This document shows, piece after piece, positions 1 to 10,315 of a stretch of 64,000 nt of DNA (positions within the stretch are counted from its first letter, which is position 1; each line of letters begins with the position of its first letter). The position numbers were made by a program, and so were the translations under genes. The stretch is from Lachnospiraceae bacterium (GTDB lineage: Bacteria; Bacillota; Clostridia; Lachnospirales; Lachnospiraceae): assembly GCA_017518735.1 (NCBI GenBank), contig JAFWTY010000007.1:147763-211762 (forward strand). The letters run 5' to 3'. The notes beneath the pieces are model-generated. The model was given only the letters and a program-made list of their open reading frames with translations, searched no databases and had not been told where the DNA came from.

Positions 1-809
1 CCCGCAGAAACATGACGGGTTCCGACTTCTCGGAAATCACCAAGAAGACCCCGGAAAAATCCTTGCTTGTTTCTCTTTCCAAGAATGCTGGACGTAACAA
101 CCAGGGTAAAATCACCGTAAGACATCGTGGCGGCGGAAACAGAAAGAAATACAGAATCGTAGATTTTAAGAGAAATAAGGACGGCATCGCAGCTGTAGTA
201 ACCGGTATCGAATATGATCCTAACAGAACAGCTAACATCGCACTCCTTACCTACGCAGACGGCGAGAAGAGATACATCATCGCTCCCGAAGGCTTAAAGG
301 ACGGCATGAAGATCATGAACGGACCCGAAGCCGAAGTAAGAATCGGAAACTGCCTTCCTCTGGAATGCATTCCCGTAGGTACTCAGGTACATAACATCGA
401 GCTCCTTCCCGGAAAGGGCGGACAGCTTGTTCGTTCCGCAGGAAACAGTGCACAGCTCATGGCTAAGGAAGGTAAGTACGCAACACTTCGTCTTCCCTCC
501 GGCGAAATGAGAATGGTTCCTTTAGGATGCAGAGCTACGGTTGGTGTAGTAGGAAACGTTGATCACAACCTCATTAACATCGGTAAAGCAGGTCGTAAGC
601 GCCATATGGGTATCAGACCTACTGTCCGCGGTTCCGTAATGAACCCGAACGACCATCCTCACGGTGGTGGTGAAGGTAAGGCAGGTATCGGACGTCCCGG
701 TCCTTGCACACCTTGGGGCAAACCGGCGTTGGGCTTAAAGACCAGAAAGAAGAACAAGCAGTCTAACAAGCTCATCGTAAGAAGAAGAGACGGACGTGGA
801 ATTAAGTAG
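1..809 (+). CDS. rplB: 50S ribosomal protein L2 (5' end outside window)
   Basis: L2 is a primary 23S rRNA-binding protein at the peptidyl transferase centre. The reading frame is already open at base 3, and the first Met visible (position 12) is the internal one of the conserved [13 protein letters not shown] stretch, so roughly the first 15 residues lie upstream of the window. The rest is full length and ends with the typical basic tail ([16 protein letters not shown]). The conserved [14 protein letters not shown] loop that carries the peptidyl-transferase-associated His ([10 protein letters not shown]) is intact. It is followed 28 bases later by rpsS, as expected inside an S10 operon whose first genes (rpsJ to rplW) are off the left edge. 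Confidence 0.98.
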   Translation, partial: RRNMTGSDFSEITKKTPEKSLLVSLSKNAGRNNQGKITVRHRGGGNRKKYRIVDFKRNKDGIAAVVTGIEYDPNRTANIALLTYADGEKRYIIAPEGLKDGMKIMNGPEAEVRIGNCLPLECIPVGTQVHNIELLPGKGGQLVRSAGNSAQLMAKEGKYATLRLPSGEMRMVPLGCRATVGVVGNVDHNLINIGKAGRKRHMGIRPTVRGSVMNPNDHPHGGGEGKAGIGRPGPCTPWGKPALGLKTRKKNKQSNKLIVRRRDGRGIK

Positions 810-837
810 TTTAGACTGATAAGGAGGAAACACACAA

Positions 838-1119
838 ATGGCTAGATCATTGAAAAAAGGACCTTTTGCAGACGCTTCTTTACTGAAGAAAGTAGATGAG
901 ATGAATGCAGCAGGAAATAAGCAGGTCATCAAAACCTGGTCCCGTCGTTCCACAATCTTCCCTTCTTTTGTAGGACACACGATTGCGGTTCATGACGGAA
1001 GAAAGCATGTGCCTGTATATGTAACAGAAGATATGGTTGGACATAAACTCGGCGAATTCGTTGCCACAAGAACCTTCAGAGGTCACGGCAAGGACGAGAA
1101 GAAGTCCAAAGTAAAATAA
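838..1119 (+). CDS. rpsS: 30S ribosomal protein S19
   Basis: S19 binds the 30S head together with S13. The 93-residue protein starts [10 protein letters not shown], the universal S19 N-terminus, and contains the [15 protein letters not shown] core. The start is fixed by an AAGGAGG ribosome site about 10 bases upstream. It lies between rplB and rplV in the standard S10 operon order. Confidence 0.98.
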   Translation: MARSLKKGPFADASLLKKVDEMNAAGNKQVIKTWSRRSTIFPSFVGHTIAVHDGRKHVPVYVTEDMVGHKLGEFVATRTFRGHGKDEKKSKVK

Positions 1120-1145
1120 GATAACTTGAAAGGAGGTTTTTCCAA

Positions 1146-1547
1146 ATGGAAGTAAATGAAAAGCAGTTAAGCAGATCCAAATACAAACGTGAAAGAAATG
1201 CAACCCAGAAGGAAACAAGACCCAGTGCTAAGTTATCTTACGCAAGAGTTTCCGTTCAGAAGGCATGTTTCGTTCTGGATGCGATCAGAGGAAAAGATGT
1301 GCAGACCGCACTTGCAATCCTTGAGTACAATCCCAGATATGCTTCAAGCATCATCTTAAAGTTATTAAAGTCCGCAATTGCAAACGCTGAGAACAACAAC
1401 GGTATGAATGCAGAAAAACTTTATGTTGCAGCTTGCTATGCAGACAAGGGACCTACGATGAAGAGAATCAGACCGAGAGCACAGGGTAGAGCTTACAGAA
1501 TCGAGAAGAGAATGAGCAACATCACCATCGTGCTTGATGAGAGATAG
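1146..1547 (+). CDS. rplV: 50S ribosomal protein L22
   Basis: L22 lines the nascent peptide exit tunnel. The C-terminal beta-hairpin that reaches into the tunnel is recognisable (GPTMKRIRPRAQGRAYRI). At 133 residues it carries an N-terminal extension of about 20 charged residues (KYKRERNATQKETRPSA) relative to the shortest L22 proteins, a feature often seen in clostridia. A strong AAGGAGG site precedes the ATG. Confidence 0.97.
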   Translation: MEVNEKQLSRSKYKRERNATQKETRPSAKLSYARVSVQKACFVLDAIRGKDVQTALAILEYNPRYASSIILKLLKSAIANAENNNGMNAEKLYVAACYADKGPTMKRIRPRAQGRAYRIEKRMSNITIVLDER

Positions 1548-1559
1548 GGAGGAGAATAA

Positions 1560-2216
1560 ATGGGACAGAAAGTTAATCCTCATGGAGTAAGAGTTGGCGT
1601 TATCAAAGATTGGAGTTCCACCTGGTATGCAGATTCTGATTTCGCAGACAACTTAGTAGAAGATTACAACATCAGAAAATTTTTAAAGAAGAAATTATTC
1701 CAGGCCGGCGTAAGCGATATCAAGATCGAGAGAGCAGGCGGTAAAGTAAAGGTTACCGTTTTTGCTGCAAAGCCCGGTTTGGCAATCGGAAAAGGCGGTG
1801 CCGACATCGATGCAACCAAGGCTCAGCTTCAGAAGATGACCGGAAAGAGCATCAACGTTGACATCAAGGAAATCAAGAAGCCGGACAATGACGCTCAGCT
1901 CGTTGCAGAGAACATTGCCGCACAGCTTGAAAACCGTGTATCCTTCCGTAGAGCAATGAAGTCCTGCATGGGCAGAACCATGAAGAGCGGTGCTCTCGGA
2001 ATCAAGACTTCCGTAGCAGGCCGTCTTGGCGGAGCGGATATGGCTCGTACCGAAACTTACAGTGACGGAACCATTCCTCTTCAGACCCTTCGTGCCGACA
2101 TCGATTACGGTTTTGCGGAAGCAGACACCACCTATGGTAAGTTAGGTGTTAAAGTATGGATCTACAAGGGTGAAGTACTTCCCGTGAAAGAGAATAAGGA
2201 AGGGGGAGATAAATAA
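1560..2216 (+). CDS. rpsC: 30S ribosomal protein S3
   Basis: S3 forms part of the mRNA entry channel. The protein begins MGQKVNPHG and has the KH-domain GxxG loop (IGKGGADI) near residue 80; the C-terminal domain has the [12 protein letters not shown] stretch. Its TAA stop overlaps the ATG of rplP by one base (TAATG), indicating translational coupling. Confidence 0.98.
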   Translation: MGQKVNPHGVRVGVIKDWSSTWYADSDFADNLVEDYNIRKFLKKKLFQAGVSDIKIERAGGKVKVTVFAAKPGLAIGKGGADIDATKAQLQKMTGKSINVDIKEIKKPDNDAQLVAENIAAQLENRVSFRRAMKSCMGRTMKSGALGIKTSVAGRLGGADMARTETYSDGTIPLQTLRADIDYGFAEADTTYGKLGVKVWIYKGEVLPVKENKEGGDK

Positions 2217-2656
2217 TGTTAATGCCGAAAAGAGTAAAGCGTCGTAAACAGTTCCGTGGCAATATGTCCGGTAAGGCGCTCAGAGGAAATACCATCAGTT
2301 ATGGTGAATTCGGTCTTGTGGCAACAGAGCCCTGCTGGATTAAATCCAATCAGATTGAAGCAGCCCGTGTTGCTATGACCCGTTACATTAAGCGTGGTGG
2401 TCAGGTATGGATCAAGATCTTCCCTGACAAGCCGATTACCACAAAGCCTCTTGGAACTCGTATGGGTTCCGGTAAGGGAGCTGTAGAGTATTGGGTAGCA
2501 GTAGTTAAGCCCGGACGTGTAATGTTCGAGATCTCCGGTGTTGCCGAAGAAGTAGCAAAAGAAGCATTACGTCTTGCGTCCCACAAACTTCCTTGCAAGT
2601 GCAAGATTGTTTCTAAGGCAGATTTGGAAGGCGGTGTAACGAATGAAAACGAATAA
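2216..2656 (+). CDS. rplP: 50S ribosomal protein L16
   Basis: L16 organises the A-site tRNA region of the 50S subunit. It begins [15 protein letters not shown], the family start, and contains the conserved [19 protein letters not shown] loop. The start overlaps the rpsC stop by one base, and its own 3' end overlaps rpmC by 14 bases, so rpsC-rplP-rpmC are tightly coupled. Confidence 0.98.
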   Translation: MLMPKRVKRRKQFRGNMSGKALRGNTISYGEFGLVATEPCWIKSNQIEAARVAMTRYIKRGGQVWIKIFPDKPITTKPLGTRMGSGKGAVEYWVAVVKPGRVMFEISGVAEEVAKEALRLASHKLPCKCKIVSKADLEGGVTNENE

Positions 2657-2855
2657 GTATGTAGAAGATTTAAAGGCAAAATCCCCTGCAGATTTAACTC
2701 AGGCCCTGATCGATGCCAAGAAGGAACTTTTCAATTTGAGATTCCAGAATGCGACCAATCAGTTGGACAATACTTCCAGAATTAAGGAAGTAAGAAAGAA
2801 TATCGCAAGAATTCAGACCGTGATTACTGAGAAAGCAAAGGAACAGCAGGCATAA
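2643..2855 (+). CDS. rpmC: 50S ribosomal protein L29
   Basis: L29 sits at the exit of the peptide tunnel near L23. The 70-residue helical protein has the typical [16 protein letters not shown] core followed by the RIQTV helix. It overlaps the end of rplP, and a GGCGG-type ribosome site lies inside rplP. Confidence 0.96.
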   Translation: MKTNKYVEDLKAKSPADLTQALIDAKKELFNLRFQNATNQLDNTSRIKEVRKNIARIQTVITEKAKEQQA

Positions 2856-2889
2856 GAAGTGCTGCTCAAATTGAGAAAGGAGTAAAACT

Positions 2890-3144
2890 GTGGAAAGAAA
2901 TTTAAGAAAAGTACGTACCGGTAAGGTCGTTAGCAATAAGATGGATAAAACGATCGTTGTTGCAGTAGTAAACCATGTAAAGCATCCTCTCTACGGAAAA
3001 ATCGTTAAGAGAACTTACAAGCTGAAAGCACACGATGAGAAAAACGAGTGCAACATCGGCGATACCGTAAGAGTAGTGGAAACGAGACCGTTATCCAAAG
3101 ACAAGAGATGGAGACTTACAGAAATCATTGAGAGAGCAAAATAA
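2890..3144 (+). CDS. rpsQ: 30S ribosomal protein S17 (GTG start)
   Basis: S17 is an early-assembly 16S rRNA binder with an OB fold. The sequence [20 protein letters not shown] is the standard N-terminus, and the start codon is GTG placed about 8 bases after an AAAGGAG site. No ATG in this frame would keep the conserved N-terminus, so the GTG is well supported. Confidence 0.97.
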   Translation: MERNLRKVRTGKVVSNKMDKTIVVAVVNHVKHPLYGKIVKRTYKLKAHDEKNECNIGDTVRVVETRPLSKDKRWRLTEIIERAK

Positions 3145-3174
3145 TTTTTGTTCTAAGATTGGAAGGAGATTACC

Positions 3175-3543
3175 ATGGTTCAACAGGAAACTAGGTTGAA
3201 GGTCGCTGACAATACCGGTGCGAAGGAACTTCTTTGCATCCGTGTCGTAGGCGGATCTACAAGAAGATATGCAAATATTGGAGATGTAATCATCGCTTCT
3301 GTTAAAGATGCAACACCCGGCGGTGTTGTAAAGAAGGGCGATGTAGTGAAGGCCGTTGTGGTTCGTACCGTAAAGGGCGCTCGTCGTAAAGACGGTTCTT
3401 ACATCAAGTTTGATGAGAATGCAGCAGTCATCATCAAAGATGACAAGACCCCTAAGGGAACCCGTATTTTTGGGCCCGTAGCAAGAGAGCTTCGTGAGAA
3501 ACAGTACATGAAGATTGTTTCCCTCGCTCCCGAAGTATTATAG
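3175..3543 (+). CDS. rplN: 50S ribosomal protein L14
   Basis: L14 contacts the 30S subunit through bridge B8. The protein is 122 residues, the family length, begins [18 protein letters not shown] and contains [15 protein letters not shown] and the [10 protein letters not shown]-terminal motif. It is the first gene of the classical spc operon, here reading straight on from rpsQ. Confidence 0.98.
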   Translation: MVQQETRLKVADNTGAKELLCIRVVGGSTRRYANIGDVIIASVKDATPGGVVKKGDVVKAVVVRTVKGARRKDGSYIKFDENAAVIIKDDKTPKGTRIFGPVARELREKQYMKIVSLAPEVL

Positions 3544-3556
3544 GAGGTACGCTAGA

Positions 3557-3868
3557 ATGGCTATGATGAAGATTAAAAAAGGCGATACCGTTCAGGTAAT
3601 TGCCGGTGCTGACAACGGTAAGCAGGGAAAAGTTCTCGAAGTTGATCAGAAGAACGGTAAGGTTAAAGTAGAAGGCGTTAAGATTGTTAAGAAGCATTCC
3701 AAACCCTCTGCAGGAAACCCTAACGGCGGCATCATCGAGAAAGAGGGCTTTATCGACGCTTCCAACGTTATGCTGGTAGTAAAAGGAAAAGCAACAAGAG
3801 TCGGCTTCCGTGAGGAAGGCGGAAAGAAGGTTCGCTTCGCAAAGGCAACCGGAGATAAGATCGACTAA
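3557..3868 (+). CDS. rplX: 50S ribosomal protein L24
   Basis: L24 is an assembly-initiating 50S protein with a KOW motif, visible as [21 protein letters not shown]. The chosen ATG ([10 protein letters not shown]) is preceded by TAGGAGGT; the reading frame is open further upstream but the extra residues lie within rplN and do not resemble L24. The resulting length is 103 residues, normal for the family. Confidence 0.97.
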   Translation: MAMMKIKKGDTVQVIAGADNGKQGKVLEVDQKNGKVKVEGVKIVKKHSKPSAGNPNGGIIEKEGFIDASNVMLVVKGKATRVGFREEGGKKVRFAKATGDKID

Positions 3869-3889
3869 TCAGGATAGGAGGAAAATACG

Positions 3890-4429
3890 TTGAGTAGACT
3901 TAAAGATTTATACAAAGACGAAATCGCTGATGCTATGCAGAAGAAGTTCGGTTACAAGAACGTAATGGAAATCCCGAAGCTTGATAAGATCGTAATCAAT
4001 ATGGGTGTCGGCGAAGCAAAAGACAATGCAAAAGCACTGGAATCCGCAGTTAAGGATCTTGAGACCATTACCGGTCAGAAGGCAGTCCTTACCAAGGCAA
4101 AAGGTTCCATTGCAAACTTCAAAATCAGAGAGGGTATGAACATTGGATGTAAGGTTACCCTTAGAGGCGACAAGATGTATGAGTTTTTGGATCGTCTCGT
4201 AAACCTTGCACTGCCTCGTGTACGTGACTTCAGAGGCGTAAATCCCAATGCCTTCGACGGAAGAGGAAATTATGCACTCGGTATCAAAGAGCAGCTTATT
4301 TTCCCGGAAATCGAGTATGATAAGGTTGACAAAGTAAGAGGTATGGACGTTATCTTCGTAACCACAGCAAAAACCGATGAGGAAGCTCGTGAGTTACTCA
4401 GACTTTTCAACATGCCGTTTGCAAAGTAA
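3890..4429 (+). CDS. rplE: 50S ribosomal protein L5 (TTG start)
   Basis: L5 binds 5S rRNA in the central protuberance. The 179-residue protein has the characteristic [11 protein letters not shown] and the C-terminal [19 protein letters not shown]. Translation starts at TTG (TTGAGTAGACTT) downstream of a TAGGAGG site. The choice of TTG is forced, because the conserved [11 protein letters not shown] stretch follows it directly. Confidence 0.97.
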   Translation: MSRLKDLYKDEIADAMQKKFGYKNVMEIPKLDKIVINMGVGEAKDNAKALESAVKDLETITGQKAVLTKAKGSIANFKIREGMNIGCKVTLRGDKMYEFLDRLVNLALPRVRDFRGVNPNAFDGRGNYALGIKEQLIFPEIEYDKVDKVRGMDVIFVTTAKTDEEARELLRLFNMPFAK

Positions 4430-4460
4430 TTGTGGTTAACTAATAAGGAGGTAATTATTC

Positions 4461-4646
4461 ATGGCTAAAACGTCAATGAAGATTAAACAGAAACGCACGC
4501 CGAAGTTCTCCGTAAGAGAATACAATCGTTGCAAGATCTGCGGTCGTCCTCATGCATACTTAAGAAAATACGGTATCTGCCGTATCTGCTTCAGAGAGTT
4601 GGCATACAAGGGCGAGATTCCCGGCGTTAAGAAATCCAGTTGGTAA
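4461..4646 (+). CDS. rpsN: 30S ribosomal protein S14, zinc-binding short type
   Basis: This is the 61-residue S14 form with a zinc finger: Cys24, Cys27, Cys40 and Cys43 form CxxC...CxxC around the [11 protein letters not shown] stretch. The short zinc type is normal for Gram-positive spc operons. A zinc-free paralogue, if present in the genome, is not in this window. AAGGAGG precedes the ATG. Confidence 0.98.
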   Translation: MAKTSMKIKQKRTPKFSVREYNRCKICGRPHAYLRKYGICRICFRELAYKGEIPGVKKSSW

Positions 4647-4686
4647 AATAGAAGGATTTACGTAGAATTTTAAGGAGGCAAAATCA

Positions 4687-5088
4687 ATGACAATGAGCGA
4701 TCCTATTGCAGATATGCTTACAAGAATCCGTAATGCAAACGCTGCAAAGCATGATACAGTAGATGTGTCCTCTTCCAAGATGAAACTTGCAATTGCTAAG
4801 ATTCTCTTAGACGAAGGATATATCAAAGCATATGACCTGGTTGATAACGGAAACTTCAAAGACATTCACATCACCTTAAAGTACGGTGTTGACAAGAATG
4901 ACAAGATCATTACCGGTATCAAGAGAATTTCCAAACCCGGTCTTCGTGTTTACGCAAGCAAGGAAGAACTTCCCAAAGTTCTCGGCGGACTTGGTGTTGC
5001 AATCATTTCCACCAACCAGGGCGTAATCACCGATAAGGAAGCAAGAAAGCTCAACGTAGGCGGCGAAGTTCTTGCATTCGTATGGTAA
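4687..5088 (+). CDS. rpsH: 30S ribosomal protein S8
   Basis: S8 binds helix 21 of 16S rRNA and in many bacteria represses its own spc operon. The protein begins [18 protein letters not shown] and ends with the GGEVLAFVW signature. An 86-base gap to rplF follows; it holds a small hairpin (ATTGCTT paired with AAGCGAT) right after the stop codon. Confidence 0.98.
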   Translation: MTMSDPIADMLTRIRNANAAKHDTVDVSSSKMKLAIAKILLDEGYIKAYDLVDNGNFKDIHITLKYGVDKNDKIITGIKRISKPGLRVYASKEELPKVLGGLGVAIISTNQGVITDKEARKLNVGGEVLAFVW

Positions 5089-5174
5089 TTATTGCTTCGC
5101 AAATAAGCGATGCAAAAATAGGTAACTGAACAATCACGCGATAAGCGTAAACAAACAAGTTAGGAGGTACGGGC

Positions 5175-5714
5175 ATGTCACGTATAGGAAGAATGCCAAT
5201 CGCGATTCCTGCAGGTGTTACTGTAGATGTCGCAGAAAATAACAAAGTGACTGTAAAAGGTCCTAAGGGAACATTAGAGAGAGTTCTCCCTTCCGAGATG
5301 GAAATCAAGGTAGAAGGTGCAGAAGTAGTTGTTTCCAGACCCAATGATTTAAAGAAGATGAAATCCCTTCACGGACTTACCAGAACGTTGATTAACAACA
5401 TGGTAGTCGGTGTAACCGAAGGATATGAGAAGAAGCTTGAAGTAAACGGTGTTGGTTACAGAGCTTCCAAGGCAGGCAAAAAGCTTACTTTGAACTTAGG
5501 TTATTCTCATCCCGTTGAGATGGAAGATCCCGAAGGAATCGAGAGCGTTGTTGACGGTAACAACATTATCATCAAGGGAATCGACAAAGAAAAGGTTGGA
5601 CAGTACGCAGCTGAAATCAGAGACAAGAGAAGACCTGAACCTTATAAGGGCAAGGGTATCAAGTATGCTGATGAAACAATCAGACGTAAAGTCGGCAAGA
5701 CCGGTAAGAAGTAA
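5175..5714 (+). CDS. rplF: 50S ribosomal protein L6
   Basis: L6 lies near the factor-binding site of the 50S subunit. The 179-residue protein starts [15 protein letters not shown] and ends with the universal [16 protein letters not shown] signature. TTAGGAGGTAC provides the ribosome site. Confidence 0.98.
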   Translation: MSRIGRMPIAIPAGVTVDVAENNKVTVKGPKGTLERVLPSEMEIKVEGAEVVVSRPNDLKKMKSLHGLTRTLINNMVVGVTEGYEKKLEVNGVGYRASKAGKKLTLNLGYSHPVEMEDPEGIESVVDGNNIIIKGIDKEKVGQYAAEIRDKRRPEPYKGKGIKYADETIRRKVGKTGKK

Positions 5715-5732
5715 GATAAGGAGAGTATAAAA

Positions 5733-6101
5733 ATGGTTAGTAAAGAGTCCAGACAGGAAATTCGTGTTAAGAAACACAGAAAAATTCGTAACCGTTTCCA
5801 CGGTACACCCGAAAGACCCCGCTTGGCAGTTTTTCGTAGCAATAATCATATGTATGCTCAGATTATCGACGATACCGTTGGAAATACTTTAGTTGCAGCT
5901 TCTACTCTGGATAAGGATGTAAAGGCTGAACTCGAGAAGACCAATAACGTTGACGCAGCAGCATATCTTGGAAAGGTCATTGCAAAGAAGGCAATTGACA
6001 AAGGAATTACCACTGTTGTTTTCGACAGAGGCGGCTTCATATATCAGGGAAAGATCGCAGCTTTGGCAGATGCAGCCAGAGAAGCAGGTCTTGAGTTTTA
6101 A
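5733..6101 (+). CDS. rplR: 50S ribosomal protein L18
   Basis: L18 binds 5S rRNA with L5. The 122-residue sequence has the [20 protein letters not shown]-terminal core and the C-terminal [20 protein letters not shown] motif. It starts 18 bases after rplF. Confidence 0.98.
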   Translation: MVSKESRQEIRVKKHRKIRNRFHGTPERPRLAVFRSNNHMYAQIIDDTVGNTLVAASTLDKDVKAELEKTNNVDAAAYLGKVIAKKAIDKGITTVVFDRGGFIYQGKIAALADAAREAGLEF

Positions 6102-6121
6102 GGAAAGGGAGGAGAAAAATA

Positions 6122-6634
6122 ATGCAGCGTAATATTATCGATCCTTCAAGCTTAGGAGAAATCCAGGATAAAGTCGTTACCATCAAGCGTGTAACCAAAA
6201 CCGTTAAGGGTGGACGTAATATGAGATTTACCGCGCTTGTAGTAGTTGGTGACGGAAACGGACATGTTGGAGCAGGCCTTGGAAAAGCGGTAGAAATTCC
6301 CGAAGCAATCCGTAAGGGAAAAGAAGATGCATTAAAGCATCTTGTAGCAATCGCACTTGATGAGAATGGTTCCGTAACACATGATTATGTTGGAAAATAC
6401 GGTTCCGCAAATGTACTGCTTAAGAAAGCTCCCGACGGTACCGGTATCATCGCAGGTGGCCCTGCCCGTGTGGTTTGCGAACTTGCAGGTATCAAGAATA
6501 TCCGTACCAAGTCTTTGGGATCCAATAACAAGCAGAACGTCGTTATGGCTACAATCGAAGGCTTACGTCAGGTAAAGAGCCCTGAAGAAGTAGCTAGAAA
6601 CCGCGGAAAGTCCGTAGAAGAAGTTCTTGCATAA
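6122..6634 (+). CDS. rpsE: 30S ribosomal protein S5
   Basis: S5 contributes to translational accuracy and the mRNA entry site. The double-stranded-RNA-binding-like core [15 protein letters not shown] is intact, followed by the [15 protein letters not shown] helix. An AAGGGAGGAG ribosome site precedes the ATG. Confidence 0.98.
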   Translation: MQRNIIDPSSLGEIQDKVVTIKRVTKTVKGGRNMRFTALVVVGDGNGHVGAGLGKAVEIPEAIRKGKEDALKHLVAIALDENGSVTHDYVGKYGSANVLLKKAPDGTGIIAGGPARVVCELAGIKNIRTKSLGSNNKQNVVMATIEGLRQVKSPEEVARNRGKSVEEVLA

Positions 6635-6660
6635 TCGGGTGATTAGAAAGGAGTCATAAA

Positions 6661-6843
6661 ATGGCAGACAAGACATTAAAGATTACTCTGGTAAAGTCTC
6701 CGATCGGTGCCGTTCCCAAGCATAAAAAGACTTTGGAGGCAATGGGACTTACCAAATTGCATAAGACCGTTGAGTTACCGGACAATGCGGCAACCAAGGG
6801 ACAGATTCAGCAGGTTGGATACATGCTGAAGGTGGAAGAATAA
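6661..6843 (+). CDS. rpmD: 50S ribosomal protein L30
   Basis: L30 is a small 50S protein with a ferredoxin-like fold. The 60-residue length and the core LVKSPIGAVPKHKKTLEAMGL identify it. It is followed by a 76-base gap with two small hairpins before rplO. Confidence 0.97.
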   Translation: MADKTLKITLVKSPIGAVPKHKKTLEAMGLTKLHKTVELPDNAATKGQIQQVGYMLKVEE

Positions 6844-6919
6844 TTATCGGAGATTCCGATAAAGATGCGAGTCGTGTTCGACACGGCGATTAACAGCAAA
6901 ATTGAAAGGAGATTCCACA

Positions 6920-7381
6920 ATGGAGTTATCAAATTTAAGACCCGCTGATGGGTCCAAGCACAGCGACAATTTCAGACGCGGCCGTGGTCACGGATCAGGA
7001 AACGGAAAGACCGCAGGTAAGGGACATAAGGGACAGAAAGCTCGTTCCGGAGCTCCCAGAGTAGGTTTCGAAGGTGGTCAGATGCCTTTATACAGAAGAA
7101 TTCCCAAGAGAGGCTTCAAGAACAGAAACACCAAGGAAATCGTTGCAATCAACCTTTCCGTATTGGATAAAGTTTTTGAGAACGGTGATGAAGTTACCGT
7201 AGAAACCCTCATCGAGAAGGGTGTTATCAAAAACATCAATTCCGGAATTCAGACAGTAGACGGCGTTAAGATCTTAGGCAAAGGAGAACTTACCAAGAAA
7301 CTTACGGTGAAAGTCAACGCATTTTCCGAAACTGCAAAGGAGAAGATTGAAGCCGTAGGTGGAACAGCAGAGGTGATCTAG
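6920..7381 (+). CDS. rplO: 50S ribosomal protein L15
   Basis: L15 is a late-assembly 50S protein. It begins [14 protein letters not shown] and has the glycine-rich [20 protein letters not shown] stretch. The frame is open 18 bases further upstream from a TTG, but that TTG lies within the AAAGGAG ribosome site, so the ATG is chosen. The TAG stop shares its last base with the GTG of secY. Confidence 0.97.
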   Translation: MELSNLRPADGSKHSDNFRRGRGHGSGNGKTAGKGHKGQKARSGAPRVGFEGGQMPLYRRIPKRGFKNRNTKEIVAINLSVLDKVFENGDEVTVETLIEKGVIKNINSGIQTVDGVKILGKGELTKKLTVKVNAFSETAKEKIEAVGGTAEVI

Positions 7382-8715
7382 TGTTTAAAACATTTATCAA
7401 TGCGTTTAAAATCAAAGATATCCGTAAGAAACTGTTTTACACCTTTATGATGATGGTAATTATCCGTATCGGCAGCCAGATTCCCATTCCCGGAATCAAT
7501 GCCGAATATGTAAAGCAGGTTATGGAGACTATATTGGGAGGCGGTGATGCCGGTATTATCGGCGCCATCACCGGTGGTTCCCTTGAGAGAATGTCCATTC
7601 TGGCGCTTGGTATTACTCCTTACATTACATCATCCATTATCATGCAGCTTCTGACGATTGCAATTCCGAGTCTGGAAGAAATGCAGAGAGACGGAGATGA
7701 AGGACGTAAGAAGATCGCAGCCATCACCCGTTATGTAACGGTTGTTCTGGCTTTGATCGAATCCGGTGCCATGGCAATCGGATACAAGGGTATTCTTATG
7801 GAGAGATTCCAGAATGCACTTGGTATTATCTGTGTTATCGCAGCAATGACTGCAGGTTCCGCATTTTTGATGTGGTTAGGTGAGCGTATCACCGTAAACG
7901 GAGTAGGAAACGGTATTTCCATCGTCTTGGTAATCAATATCATTTCCACCTTCCCTCAGGATGCCGTAGCGGTTTACAACCGTATCGTATTCGAGGAAGG
8001 TAACCGTTCTTCCGTACCGTCTATCATTTTGAAGACGGCGGTAGCTCTGGTTGTAGTAATCGGTTTGATCATTATGGTTATTATCCTGAATGATGCCATA
8101 AGAAAGATTCCGATTCAGTACGCGAAAAAGATTCAGGGCGACAGAATGATGGGCGGCAACTCCACCAACATTCCCGTAAAAGTAAATACCGCAGGTGTTA
8201 TTCCTGTCATCTTTGCAGCCAGCTTGTTACAGTTCCCGTCCTTAATTACCAACATGGTAACCGGACAGAAAGGTGCAAGCGGATGGTGGGGCGAGGCAAT
8301 CAAGTACTTCAGTCCTTCCAACTGGTTTAAATCAGGCAGCATGCAGTATACCCTCGGTTTGGTTCTTTATGTTGCACTTGTTGTATTCTTTGCTTACTTC
8401 TACACTTCGATTACTTTTAATCCGGCAGAAGTTGCAAACAACTTAAAGAAGGCAGGCGGTTTTGTTCCGGGTATTCGTCCCGGTAAGCCGACCAGCGAAT
8501 ATTTAAACAACGCACTGAACTACATTATCTTTATCGGTGCGGTTGGACTGACCGTCGTGGCGGTTATCCCCTATGTCGTAACCGGCTTAACGGGTGTATC
8601 GTTGTCGTTCGGCGGAACCAGTATCATCATCGTTGTCAGCGTAGTCATCGAAACGGCACAGCAGGTTGAATCTCAGATGCTCGTTCGTAACTACAAAGGT
8701 TTCTTGAACGATTAA
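7381..8715 (+). CDS. secY: Protein translocase subunit SecY (GTG start)
   Basis: SecY is the channel-forming subunit of the Sec translocon in the cytoplasmic membrane. At 444 residues, with about ten hydrophobic helices, it has the plug/TM2 region (IGSQIPIPGINAE, GGSLERMSILALGITPYITSS) and the conserved cytoplasmic loop GFVPGIRPGKPTSEYL. The GTG start overlaps the rplO stop by one base, so translation is probably coupled. It is the last gene before an intercistronic hairpin and adk. Confidence 0.98.
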   Translation: MFKTFINAFKIKDIRKKLFYTFMMMVIIRIGSQIPIPGINAEYVKQVMETILGGGDAGIIGAITGGSLERMSILALGITPYITSSIIMQLLTIAIPSLEEMQRDGDEGRKKIAAITRYVTVVLALIESGAMAIGYKGILMERFQNALGIICVIAAMTAGSAFLMWLGERITVNGVGNGISIVLVINIISTFPQDAVAVYNRIVFEEGNRSSVPSIILKTAVALVVVIGLIIMVIILNDAIRKIPIQYAKKIQGDRMMGGNSTNIPVKVNTAGVIPVIFAASLLQFPSLITNMVTGQKGASGWWGEAIKYFSPSNWFKSGSMQYTLGLVLYVALVVFFAYFYTSITFNPAEVANNLKKAGGFVPGIRPGKPTSEYLNNALNYIIFIGAVGLTVVAVIPYVVTGLTGVSLSFGGTSIIIVVSVVIETAQQVESQMLVRNYKGFLND

Positions 8716-8734
8716 TTAAGATTTCAATTGTATT

Positions 8735-8769
8735 CCAAGGCACACGGCCTTTTGGCTGTGTGTCTTTGG
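8735..8769 (+). terminator. Intercistronic hairpin between secY and adk
   Basis: CCAAGGCACACGGCC pairs with GGCTGTGTGTCTTTGG around a TTTT loop, with one bulged T and two G-T pairs. There is no T-run after the stem, so full intrinsic termination is unlikely. It could be a partial terminator or an mRNA-stabilising or processing hairpin that sets expression of adk and map relative to secY. Confidence 0.55.
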
Positions 8770-8810
8770 TGCGATTATAAAACCAATTAAATTATATGGA
8801 GGTATCCCGG

Positions 8811-9452
8811 ATGAAGATTATTATGTTAGGTGCTCCCGGAGCAGGAAAAGGAACCCAGGCAAAAATGATTGCCGAAAAGTTTAGCGTACCCCACATTTCC
8901 ACCGGAGATATTTTCCGTGCGAACATCAAGAATCAGACGGAACTCGGCATGGAAGCCAAAAAGTACATGGACGAAGGAAAACTCGTTCCCGATGAACTGA
9001 CCGTCAAGATTCTGTTGGATCGCGTAGCAAAAGAGGACTGTGCAAACGGATACGTACTGGATGGTTTTCCCCGTACGATCCCCCAGGCGGAAGTATTAAA
9101 CGATGCCCTTACCAAAATGAACGATGCCATCGATTACGCAATCGACGTTGATGTTCCGGATGAAAACATTGTAAAGAGAATGTCCGGCAGACGTGCATGT
9201 GTTACCTGTGGCGCAACCTATCATATTGTACATGTTCCTCCCAAGACCGAGAACATTTGCGACAAATGCGGATCCGAGCTGATCCTTCGTGATGACGATA
9301 AGCCGGAAACCGTACTGAACCGCTTGAAAATATATCATGAACAGACCCAGCCGTTGATTGATTACTATACCGAAAAGGGAGTACTTAAGACGGTAGACGG
9401 AACCAAGGACATGAATGATGTTTTTGCAGACATCGTTGCCATCCTTCAGTAA
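8811..9452 (+). CDS. adk: Adenylate kinase, zinc-lid type
   Basis: Adk interconverts AMP plus ATP and two ADP. The P-loop GAPGAGKGT is at residues 7-15, the NMP-binding TGDIFR follows, and the lid carries Cys130, Cys133, Cys150 and Cys153, the four-Cys zinc site typical of Gram-positive enzymes. The ATG at 8811 is preferred to an in-frame ATG 15 bases earlier, because that one lies inside the GGAGG ribosome site and the mature protein should begin [10 protein letters not shown]. The length is 213 residues. It is normally co-transcribed with secY. Confidence 0.97.
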   Translation: MKIIMLGAPGAGKGTQAKMIAEKFSVPHISTGDIFRANIKNQTELGMEAKKYMDEGKLVPDELTVKILLDRVAKEDCANGYVLDGFPRTIPQAEVLNDALTKMNDAIDYAIDVDVPDENIVKRMSGRRACVTCGATYHIVHVPPKTENICDKCGSELILRDDDKPETVLNRLKIYHEQTQPLIDYYTEKGVLKTVDGTKDMNDVFADIVAILQ

Positions 9453-9506
9453 GGTTCCGAAAGAGGAAACAGGTTCAAAGAAAGCAGACGGAAAAGAGGC
9501 GTTAAG

Positions 9507-10259
9507 ATGTCAGTATCTGTGAAATCTTCAAAAGAAATCGAACTTATGAGAACCTCCTGTAAGATTCTCGCGGAAGTTCACGAACGTTTGGGCGAAGCGT
9601 TAAAGCCCGGTATGAGTACACTGGAAATCGATATCATGGCAGAAAGGCTGATCAGAGAGCATGACTGCATTCCGAATTTCCTTCATTACAACGGATTCCC
9701 CGGATCCGTATGCGTCTCCATCAACGATGAAGTCGTTCACGGAATTCCGAAGAAGAGCCGGATCATCAAAGAAGGAGATATCGTAAGTCTTGACTGCGGA
9801 TGTATCTACAAAGGATATCATTCCGATGCAGCCAGAACCTACGGAGTCGGAAAGATTGCTCCCGAACTTGAAAAACTGATCGAGGAAACCAAGAATTCCT
9901 TTTTTGCCGGAATCAAAATGGCAAAGGCCGGAAATCATTTGAATGATATCTGCACCGCCATTGAAGAATATATTCAGCCGTTTGGCTACGGAATTGTAAG
10001 AGAACTTACCGGCCACGGCATCGGAACTCATCTGCACGAAGATCCTTCCATTCCGAATTTTGCGATGGATCGGAAAGGAATCCGCCTGGCTCCCGGAATG
10101 ACTCTGGCAATCGAGCCCATGATCAACTTAGGCCGTGCCGATGTTGTCTTCCACGAGGACGGATGGACCTGTACCACCGAGGACGGACTTCCCTCTGCAC
10201 ACTATGAAAATACCATCCTGATCACGGATGGCGAACCGGAAATTCTTACCATGTTATAA
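9507..10259 (+). CDS. map: Type I methionine aminopeptidase
   Basis: Map removes the initiator Met from nascent proteins. The 250-residue sequence has the family core: [20 protein letters not shown], the metal-binding [20 protein letters not shown] (two Asp), the [11 protein letters not shown]is and the LAIEPMIN Glu, with a final metal Glu in [12 protein letters not shown]. It lies in the common secY-adk-map-infA order. The KOW-domain gene often found between map and infA in clostridia is absent here. Confidence 0.97.
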   Translation: MSVSVKSSKEIELMRTSCKILAEVHERLGEALKPGMSTLEIDIMAERLIREHDCIPNFLHYNGFPGSVCVSINDEVVHGIPKKSRIIKEGDIVSLDCGCIYKGYHSDAARTYGVGKIAPELEKLIEETKNSFFAGIKMAKAGNHLNDICTAIEEYIQPFGYGIVRELTGHGIGTHLHEDPSIPNFAMDRKGIRLAPGMTLAIEPMINLGRADVVFHEDGWTCTTEDGLPSAHYENTILITDGEPEILTML

Positions 10260-10315
10260 GAAAAGTCCGGATAGATGTAACAAAACAGTCAGTAACAAAC
10301 CAAAGAGGAAAAAGC

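Noticed and set aside
8796..8810. Five extra N-terminal codons for adk
   Set aside because: The upstream ATG is part of the ribosome site, and Adk proteins begin directly with the P-loop strand.
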